From an uncultured bacterium (lineage in GTDB: Bacteria; Bacillota; Clostridia; Lachnospirales; Anaerotignaceae), in contig CAJMNV010000071.1 in NCBI GenBank assembly GCA_905214825.1, positions 1 to 10,011 of the forward strand: a stretch of DNA of 10,011 nucleotides, given 5' to 3'. A model generated the notes under the pieces. The model searched no databases, was not told where the DNA came from, and saw only the letters and a program-made list of their open reading frames with translations. The position numbers were made by a program, and so were the translations under genes. Shown piece by piece: positions 5,150 to 10,011 of the stretch (its first letter is position 1; each line of letters starts with the position of its first letter).

Positions 5150-6706
5150 ATGAAAACAATGTACACAAACGGAAATATTTATACAATGGAAAAACAACAA
5201 CCAAAAGTGGAGGCAGTTTTGACAGAAAATGATAAAATATTAGCTGTGGGAAAAAGAAAAGATTTGCAAACACAGGCAGAGCATATTGTAGATTTGGAAG
5301 AAAAAACATTGTTGCCTGCTTTTGTGGATAGCCATAGCCATTTGGCAGGTGTGGCAAATGGTCTGTTGCAAGTGGATTTGTCAGAAGTGGTATGTTTTGC
5401 AGAAGTGAAGCAAAAAATATTGGATTTTATCAAAATGAGTGGCTTGGAAACAGGAAAATGGATACTTGCAAAGGGCCTCAATCATGGCAATTTGAAAGAA
5501 AAACAACTGCCAACAAAATCATTTTTAGATGAAATTACAACAGAGTATCCTTTGGTTGTGCAACATACGTCGGGACATTCGGGTGTTTGGAATAGTGTGG
5601 GGTTGGAAGAATTGGGGATTACTGCCCAAACAAAATATCCAAGTGGTGGCAAAATCAATTTTGAAACAGGTATATTGGAAGAAGCAGCATTTATCGAAAT
5701 GATACAAAAAGTACCTATGCCGTCATTGCAAGCGTTATCTGATGCTTTTGTACAAGCACAACGTTTGTATGCATCTTATGGTATTAGTACCATACAAGAA
5801 GGTATGTTTATGGCACCTTTGCAAGGGATATATCAAATGTTGTATGCAGAAAAAAAGTTGTTTTTAGATGTTGTGGGATATGTGGATTTGTTGCATGACC
5901 CTGCATTGATAGAGGCTTTTCCAAAATGTAAAAATCAATATGATAACCATTTGAAAATTGGTGGCTATAAAGTGATATTGGACGGCTCTCCGCAAAGTAA
6001 AACCGCATGGACAACAAAACATTATGATGATGGGACAAATGGATTTGGGTTGTTAAATGATGACAAATTGTTTGATTTGGTGGCATATGCTGTCAAACAA
6101 AAACAACAGTTGTTGATGCATGCAAATGGAGATGCTGCCATAGACCAATATTTGCGTGTGTATGCAGCAGTTAAAGAACAGTTTGGTGATGCAGTGCGTC
6201 CTGTACTCATTCATGCACAAATGGCAAGAATTGACCAACTACAAATGATGAAGCAGTTGGGTGTGACACCTTCGTTTTTTGCAGCACATATATATCATTG
6301 GGGAGATTTGCATTATAAACAGATGGGAGCACAAAGAGCGTCACAAATTAGCCCACTACATTCTGCCATGTTGTATGATATACCATTTACATTGCATCAA
6401 GATGCACCAGTGATACTGCCGAATATGATGGAGACGGTTTGGTGTGCTGTCACAAGAAAAACAAAAAAAGGCAAAATATTGGGTGGGTTTGAAAAAATCA
6501 CACCATATGACGCCATTTTTGCATTGACATATCAATCTGCAAAACAATATGGAGAAGAAAATCAAAAAGGCAGTATCAAAGCAGGGAAACAAGCGGATTT
6601 TGTCATATTAGACAAAGACCCCATGCAAATAGAACCAGAAAGATTGCGTGAAGTTTGCGTGGTTGCAACAATCAAAAATGGAAATACCATTTACCAAATA
6701 CCATGA
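5150..6706 (+). CDS. YtcJ-like metal-dependent amidohydrolase (amidohydrolase 3 family)
   Basis: A 518-residue TIM-barrel amidohydrolase of the YtcJ/amidohydrolase_3 (PF07969) group, close to the usual ~520-540. The N-terminal beta-sandwich strand TNGNIYTME comes first, then PAFVDSHSH with the metal ligands His62 and His64. Later come the conserved KVILDGS (Lys274, Asp278), HANGD (His324 to Asp328), HAQ (His355) and HQDAP (His416, with Asp418 as probable catalytic Asp). The C-terminal GSIKAGKQADFVILDKDP is the returning sandwich strand seen in most amidohydrolases. No signal peptide is visible, so it is probably cytoplasmic. The reaction is likely hydrolysis of a C-N bond in an amide-like substrate, but the substrate cannot be predicted. 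AGGAGGT (5134-5140) sets the start. The gene is monocistronic. Codon use matches its neighbours. Confidence 0.88.
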   Translation: MKTMYTNGNIYTMEKQQPKVEAVLTENDKILAVGKRKDLQTQAEHIVDLEEKTLLPAFVDSHSHLAGVANGLLQVDLSEVVCFAEVKQKILDFIKMSGLETGKWILAKGLNHGNLKEKQLPTKSFLDEITTEYPLVVQHTSGHSGVWNSVGLEELGITAQTKYPSGGKINFETGILEEAAFIEMIQKVPMPSLQALSDAFVQAQRLYASYGISTIQEGMFMAPLQGIYQMLYAEKKLFLDVVGYVDLLHDPALIEAFPKCKNQYDNHLKIGGYKVILDGSPQSKTAWTTKHYDDGTNGFGLLNDDKLFDLVAYAVKQKQQLLMHANGDAAIDQYLRVYAAVKEQFGDAVRPVLIHAQMARIDQLQMMKQLGVTPSFFAAHIYHWGDLHYKQMGAQRASQISPLHSAMLYDIPFTLHQDAPVILPNMMETVWCAVTRKTKKGKILGGFEKITPYDAIFALTYQSAKQYGEENQKGSIKAGKQADFVILDKDPMQIEPERLREVCVVATIKNGNTIYQIP

Positions 6707-6748
6707 TAATATGAGAAAAATGGTGTTTTCCGATAAAGAAAAATATTA

Positions 6749-6784
6749 GCATTTTTGCCATAGACATGGTATTTTCAAAAATGC
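6749..6784 (+). repeat. Hairpin in the 3' region of the amidohydrolase transcript
   Basis: GCATTTTTG (6749-6757) pairs perfectly with CAAAAATGC (6776-6784). CCAT/ATGG (6758-6761 with 6766-6769) form an inner stem around AGAC, followed by an unpaired TATTTT. There is no T tract after it, so it is not a standard terminator. It lies 42 nt after the stop codon and 33 nt before a likely terminator, so it would be in the 3' untranslated region. Confidence 0.5.
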
Positions 6785-6817
6785 AATATAAAAAAATAAA
6801 ATAATGAAAGAAAAAAG

Positions 6818-6851
6818 TATGCATTTTTACAGAAAAAGTGCATATTTTTTT
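6818..6851 (+). terminator. Probable intrinsic terminator of the amidohydrolase gene
   Basis: TATGCA (6818-6823) pairs with TGCATA (6839-6844), and TTTTT with AAAAA inside, around an ACAG loop with one bulged G. A run of seven T follows (6845-6851). It is AT-rich and 112 nt after the stop codon, so less certain than the others. From here to 6968 the DNA is very AT-rich, and I see no gene in it. Confidence 0.7.
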
Positions 6852-6968
6852 ATATAACAATTCAAAAAACAAATGTATAAAAGAAAAATATTGTACAAAA
6901 AAATAAAATATTATTTTAAATTATTGCACAAAGAGTATAAATAATGTGTTAAAAAGTAAAATTTTCTA

Positions 6969-6997
6969 TTGCTGATTCTACAATTTACAGATAAAAT
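6969..6997 (+). promoter_or_regulatory. Promoter of the AGCS symporter gene
   Basis: TTGCTG (6969-6974), a 17-nt spacer and TAAAAT (6992-6997) match the sigma-A pattern. The 11 bases from the -10 box onward (TAAAATATAAT, 6992-7002) are identical to those at the tRNA-Arg(CCG) promoter (1611-1621). Transcription would begin near 7003-7008, giving a leader of about 100 nt. Confidence 0.6.
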
Positions 6998-7002
6998 ATA
7001 AT

Positions 7003-7075
7003 CAAGTTCTATTCGTTATGCCAAAGTGCTGGCTTTTTGGAACCGCGGCTGAAAAATCATGCACAACAGGACTTG
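7003..7075 (+). ncRNA. Candidate structured leader RNA of the AGCS symporter gene
   Basis: CAAGTTCT (7003-7010) pairs with AGGACTTG (7068-7075) to close a domain of about 73 nt. Inside, GTGC (7026-7029) can pair with GCAC (7061-7064) and TTTTT (7034-7038) with AAAAA (7052-7056) around a GC-rich loop containing CCGCGG. An alternative is GCCA (7020-7023) with TGGC (7030-7033), whose loop GTGC would then form a pseudoknot with GCAC. The block is notably GC-rich against the AT-rich DNA before it. I do not recognise a known riboswitch class. It lies just upstream of the ribosome binding site (AGGGAGGG, 7094-7101), so control of translation is conceivable. Confidence 0.4.
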
Positions 7076-7107
7076 TATTTTCAATCATTGTTTAGGGAGG
7101 GAATTAT

Positions 7108-8490
7108 ATGGATAATGTTATGGATGTAATTACCAGCATCAAAGATGTCGTGTGGGGACCCATTATGTTGGTTCTATTGTTTGGGACACACGTGTTTTTA
7201 ACAATCAGAACAAGATGTATCCAAAGATACACATTCAAAGGTATCAAACTTTCCGTAACACCTGATAAAGAAGCAGAAGGTGATGTATCTGGTTTTGGTG
7301 CATTGGCAACTGCATTGGCTGCTACCATTGGTACAGGGAATATTGTTGGGGTTGCAACAGCGATTGCAACTGGAGGTCCTGGTGCAGTATTCTGGGTTTG
7401 GTTGACAGGTTGTTTTGGTATTGCCTCTAAATATGGTGAAGCGGTTTTGGCCATTAAATACAGAGTAAAAGGTTCTGACGGTGCGATGAATGGTGGTCCT
7501 ATGTATGCCTTGGAAAGAGGTTTGAAACAAAAATGGCTTGGCGTGTTGTTTGCACTGTTTGCAGGGATTGCGTGTTTTGGTATCGGGAACGGTACACAAG
7601 GCAACTCCATTACTGGTATGGTTGCAACAAACTTTGGTATATCTAAATACATCACAGCGATTGTGCTGACAGTCGGCACTGGTTTTGTTATACTGGGTGG
7701 TGTAAAATCTATCGCAAAAGTTTGTGAAAAACTGGTACCTTTTATGGCTGGTTTTTATATTTTGGGTTGTATTGTTATATTGGTATTAAACCATGCATAT
7801 GTGTTGGATGCATTGAAAGTGATTTTGATAAGTGCATTTACAACACAAGCAGCAACTGGTGGTTTTATTGGTTCTACATTGATATTGGCAATGCGTGCAG
7901 GTGTTTCTCGTGGTTTGTTTACCAATGAATCCGGTCTTGGTTCTGCCCCTATCGCCGATGCAGCAGCAACAACAAGAAACCCTGTTCGTCAAGGTTTGAT
8001 TGCGATGACAGGCGTATTTTGGGATACCGTTATCGTTTGTGCTTTGACAGGTGTTGTACTGGTATCTTCTATGTTGAGAGACCCTGCTGGTACAGTAGGT
8101 TTGTCTGGTGGTGACCTTTCTTCCGCAGCATTTGCAAATATTCCTGTGATTGGACCTTTGGTTTTGACAGTTGGTTTGATTACGTTTGCATGGTCTACCA
8201 TTTTGGGTTGGAGTTATTATGGTGAAAGATGTTGGGTATATCTGTGTGGACATAAAGCAATATTGCCATTCCGTATTGCATGGACAGTTGTTGTATTTGT
8301 AGGTTCTGTAGTAAGTTTGGATTTGATTTGGAATATCGCAGATATTTTGAATGCTTTGATGGCATTCCCGAACTTGATTGCATTGTTGTTCCTGAGTGGT
8401 GTTATCGTTTCTGAAACCAAAAAATATTTGTTTGATGACAACTTGGATGGTTGGTCAGAAGATGAAATACCTGTTGTAGAAACAAAATAA
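7108..8490 (+). CDS. Sodium:alanine/glycine/glutamine symporter, AGCS family
   Basis: A 460-residue membrane protein of the alanine-or-glycine:cation symporter (AGCS; AlsT/AgcS/DagA) family, with about 10-12 hydrophobic helices. Family signatures are clear: ATIGTGNIVGVATAI then GGPGAVFWVW (residues ~71-98), MNGGPMYALERGL, and FTNESGLGSAPIADAAA in the second half. These glycine-rich segments and the unwound helices bind the amino acid and Na+. Whether it carries alanine, glycine or glutamine cannot be told from sequence. Start ATG 7108 follows AGGGAGGG by 6 nt, the best-placed candidate. It has its own promoter, a potentially structured leader and a strong terminator, so it is monocistronic. 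Codons are rich in GGT/GTT/GCA/ATC with fewer runs of A, which may reflect higher expression than the neighbours. Confidence 0.94.
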   Translation: MDNVMDVITSIKDVVWGPIMLVLLFGTHVFLTIRTRCIQRYTFKGIKLSVTPDKEAEGDVSGFGALATALAATIGTGNIVGVATAIATGGPGAVFWVWLTGCFGIASKYGEAVLAIKYRVKGSDGAMNGGPMYALERGLKQKWLGVLFALFAGIACFGIGNGTQGNSITGMVATNFGISKYITAIVLTVGTGFVILGGVKSIAKVCEKLVPFMAGFYILGCIVILVLNHAYVLDALKVILISAFTTQAATGGFIGSTLILAMRAGVSRGLFTNESGLGSAPIADAAATTRNPVRQGLIAMTGVFWDTVIVCALTGVVLVSSMLRDPAGTVGLSGGDLSSAAFANIPVIGPLVLTVGLITFAWSTILGWSYYGERCWVYLCGHKAILPFRIAWTVVVFVGSVVSLDLIWNIADILNALMAFPNLIALLFLSGVIVSETKKYLFDDNLDGWSEDEIPVVETK

Positions 8491-8509
8491 CAAATTACAC
8501 AAAGAAGAA

Positions 8510-8549
8510 AAAGAGGAGGATTTTTTGAAATGAAAAAATCCTCCTCTTT
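8510..8549 (+). terminator. Intrinsic terminator of the AGCS gene
   Basis: A 17-bp perfect stem, 8510-8526 with 8533-8549, has a GAAATG loop. The stem contains GAGGAGGA, and T-rich DNA follows (8545-8567), though the T tract is interrupted. It begins 20 nt after the stop codon. Confidence 0.88.
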
Positions 8550-8576
8550 ATTTCTGTATTTTTTTATATAGAAATC

Positions 8577-8604
8577 AAAAAAGCCGTTTGAAAAAACGGC
8601 TTTT
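8577..8604 (-). terminator. Intrinsic terminator of tRNA-Arg(ACG)
   Basis: On the minus strand the hairpin AAAAGCCGTTT/AAACGGCTTTT (8579-8589 with 8594-8604) runs directly into a T tract (complement of 8577-8582), 3 nt beyond the tRNA discriminator base. It faces the AGCS terminator, so the two transcription units converge here. Confidence 0.9.
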
Positions 8605-8606
8605 GC

Positions 8607-8680
<74 letters not shown>

Positions 8681-8698
8681 AAATGTTACGCAAGAATG

Positions 8699-8727
8699 AT
8701 AATACAACAGAAAAAAACTTTTGTCAA
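8699..8727 (-). promoter_or_regulatory. Promoter of tRNA-Arg(ACG)
   Basis: On the minus strand a perfect TTGACA (8727-8722), a 17-nt spacer and TATTAT (8704-8699) lie 18 nt upstream of the mature tRNA. This is a near-consensus strong promoter, as expected for a tRNA gene. Confidence 0.88.
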
Positions 8728-8766
8728 TAGAAAATGGAAAAAAAGCAAAAAATTTATTTTTTGTTG

Positions 8767-8775
8767 TGTTATAAT
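8767..8775 (+). promoter_or_regulatory. Extended -10 promoter of the helicase gene
   Basis: TGTTATAAT (8767-8775) is a consensus TG-N-TATAAT extended -10 box, 33 nt before the start codon. No good -35 is seen, which extended -10 promoters do not need. It is divergent from the tRNA-Arg(ACG) promoter about 40 bp away. Confidence 0.65.
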
Positions 8776-8808
8776 CAAAATATAACAAAAAATAAAGGAG
8801 GCATTGCC

Positions 8809-10005
8809 ATGCAACCAATATTTCATGACAACCAGAAAAAAGCAATACAACATAATCAAAATCCGATGTTGGTACTGGCGGGGCCTGGAAGTGGCAAAAC
8901 GACTGTGATTGTACATCGTATACAATATTTGATAGACAAATTGGGGGTTTTGCCACAAAAGATATTGGTGATTACATTTACAAAAGCAGCTGCAGAACAG
9001 ATGAAAGAACGACATCAGAAGTTGTCAAAAAAACAAGGCGTTGTGTTTGGTACATTTCACAGTATATTTTTTCGAATATTGCGTAAGGCATATGGATACC
9101 ATGTGGAGCAGGTGTTGCAAGAAGATGAAAAAAAGAGTATGTTGCGAAAATTGATGGCCAATTTGCATATAGAAACACAAGACGAAGAGGAGTATATACA
9201 ACAATTTAGTGGACAACTTTCTTTGATGAAAAATGAATTATTGACTTTTTCCGATTTTCAACCAGAAGGCTTGCCAAAAGAAGAATTTCAAACATTGGCA
9301 AATGCATTTGCATCTGAAAAACGCAGAAATGAAAAAATTGATTTTGATGATATGCTGACAGAATGTTATGCATTGTTGCAAAATGAGGTAAAAGAACGAC
9401 GATATTGGCAACAAAAATTTGATTATATATTGGTAGATGAATTTCAAGATGTCAATGCGGCACAATATGCTTGTTTGAAGTTGTTGGCAGAAGCAAAACA
9501 AAATGTGTTTGTGGTAGGAGATGACGACCAAAGCATATACGGTTTTCGTGGTGCAAGACCAGAATTTATGCTGGAATTTCCAAAAGATTATCCAAATAGC
9601 GAAAAAGTGGTGTTAGATGTTAATTATCGTTCTACAGACCGTATCATTCGATTGGCAGAACGTGTGATTGGTGGAAATACATATCGCTATCAAAAAAATA
9701 TCAAAGGCAATCGAGATATTGGAGACAAAATCAAAGTGTTTACAACAGAAGATACCACAGAAGAAGCAGAGGAGGTTGCAAAACGAATCGGGGCATTGCT
9801 GGCACATGGGATACCATTGGAAGAAATTGCTGTGATATATCGCACCAACATACAAGGTGGTGCGTTTGCAAGGGCGTTGTATCGCAAAGGTATTCCATAC
9901 CATATCAAAGATGGTGGATTGAATATTTATACCCATTGGATTGCAAAAGATTTGCAGTGGGCATTTTGTGCAAGACGGAAGAACAACACTCGGGGTTCAT
10001 TATGA
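8809..10005 (+). CDS. UvrD/PcrA/Rep-like superfamily 1 DNA helicase, interrupted
   Basis: The N-terminal ~383 residues are a clear UvrD/PcrA/Rep-type 3'-5' DNA helicase, an ATP-driven motor for repair and replication. Visible parts: Gln9 of the Q motif; Walker A AGPGSGKTT (24-32); motif Ia TFTKAAAEQM; motif II VDEFQDVN (209-216); motif III GDDDQSIYGFRGA (237-249); and motif IV DVNYRS (270-275). The start of the 2A/2B region reads DGGLNIYTHWIAKDL (368-382). After Leu382 (codon 9952-9954) the resemblance ends and the frame stops at TGA 10003-10005. At 398 residues it lacks domain 2B and motifs V and VI, where full enzymes have about 600-770. AAAGGAGGC sets ATG 8809; the in-frame ATG at 8734 precedes the promoter. 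It may be a frameshift, an insertion junction or a sequence-end artefact. As written, the product should not be a functional helicase. Confidence 0.9.
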   Translation: MQPIFHDNQKKAIQHNQNPMLVLAGPGSGKTTVIVHRIQYLIDKLGVLPQKILVITFTKAAAEQMKERHQKLSKKQGVVFGTFHSIFFRILRKAYGYHVEQVLQEDEKKSMLRKLMANLHIETQDEEEYIQQFSGQLSLMKNELLTFSDFQPEGLPKEEFQTLANAFASEKRRNEKIDFDDMLTECYALLQNEVKERRYWQQKFDYILVDEFQDVNAAQYACLKLLAEAKQNVFVVGDDDQSIYGFRGARPEFMLEFPKDYPNSEKVVLDVNYRSTDRIIRLAERVIGGNTYRYQKNIKGNRDIGDKIKVFTTEDTTEEAEEVAKRIGALLAHGIPLEEIAVIYRTNIQGGAFARALYRKGIPYHIKDGGLNIYTHWIAKDLQWAFCARRKNNTRGSL

Positions 10006-10011
10006 AGGAAC

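Noticed and set aside
6852..6968. Possible small gene or further RNA in the very AT-rich gap.
   Set aside because: No frame with a ribosome binding site, no stable hairpin and no repeat is evident. It looks like upstream promoter DNA for the AGCS gene.
7038..7048. TGGAACCGCGG resembles the core of the T-box riboswitch sequence.
   Set aside because: A T-box leader needs about 150-200 nt of upstream structure (stem I with specifier loop) and a terminator overlapping this core. The predicted transcription start is only about 35 nt upstream and no terminator follows before the gene. The match is probably coincidental, though a covariance search would settle it.
8513..8572. A ribosome-binding-like GAGGAGGA followed by ATG at 8530 opens a 13-codon hydrophobic peptide.
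   Set aside because: The purine-rich sequence is one arm of the 17-bp terminator stem and the ATG sits in its loop. The apparent gene is a by-product of the hairpin.

Overview
The window looks like chromosome of a low-GC Clostridia (Firmicutes) bacterium. The reasons are AT-rich intergenic DNA, strong AGGAGG-type ribosome binding sites, canonical sigma-A promoters, U-tailed intrinsic terminators and strong use of TTG for leucine in the resident genes. No species can be named from what is visible.

Layout: 1-134 is the 3' end of an unidentified membrane-protein gene with a different codon style (CTG leucines, higher GC). About 135-1514 is a TnpB-only element of the IS200/IS605 (IS1341-like) type: a left-end hairpin, a promoter, an intact 375-aa TnpB and a downstream omega-RNA (reRNA) scaffold of four stem-loops. 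The flank beginning at 1515 would be its guide. At 1588-1751 lies a tRNA-Arg(CCG) gene with promoter and terminator. At 1899-3293 is an APC-superfamily amino-acid permease with terminator.

3340-5085 is a three-gene operon: a DUF134/UPF0251 helix-turn-helix protein with a Cys-rich tail, a Mrp/NBP35-type Fe-S carrier ATPase with an N-terminal Cys cluster, and a NifX/orange-protein-like domain protein (PF02579) with a His/Cys-rich metal-binding tail. A 14-bp palindrome sits on the operon's -35 box, and most of it recurs downstream of the -10, suggesting an operator. The set looks like a metal-cofactor or Fe-S module, probably autoregulated; its exact cargo is unknown.

5104-6851 carries a YtcJ-like amidohydrolase, a 3' hairpin and a terminator. 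6969-8549 carries a sodium:amino-acid symporter of the AGCS family, whose roughly 100-nt leader can fold into a structured RNA, followed by a terminator. 8577-8727 holds a minus-strand tRNA-Arg(ACG) with its own promoter and terminator. The final gene (from 8809, divergent from the tRNA) is a UvrD/PcrA-like superfamily 1 helicase. Its reading frame stops at 10005, before the rest of the helicase core, and the last ~57 bases look compositionally different.

The two permeases and the amidohydrolase fit an amino-acid-fermenting lifestyle, but that is inference. The least ordinary items are the complete TnpB/omega-RNA locus, the palindromic operator of the DUF134-Mrp-PF02579 operon, the unassigned leader RNA before the AGCS gene, and the broken helicase at the right edge.
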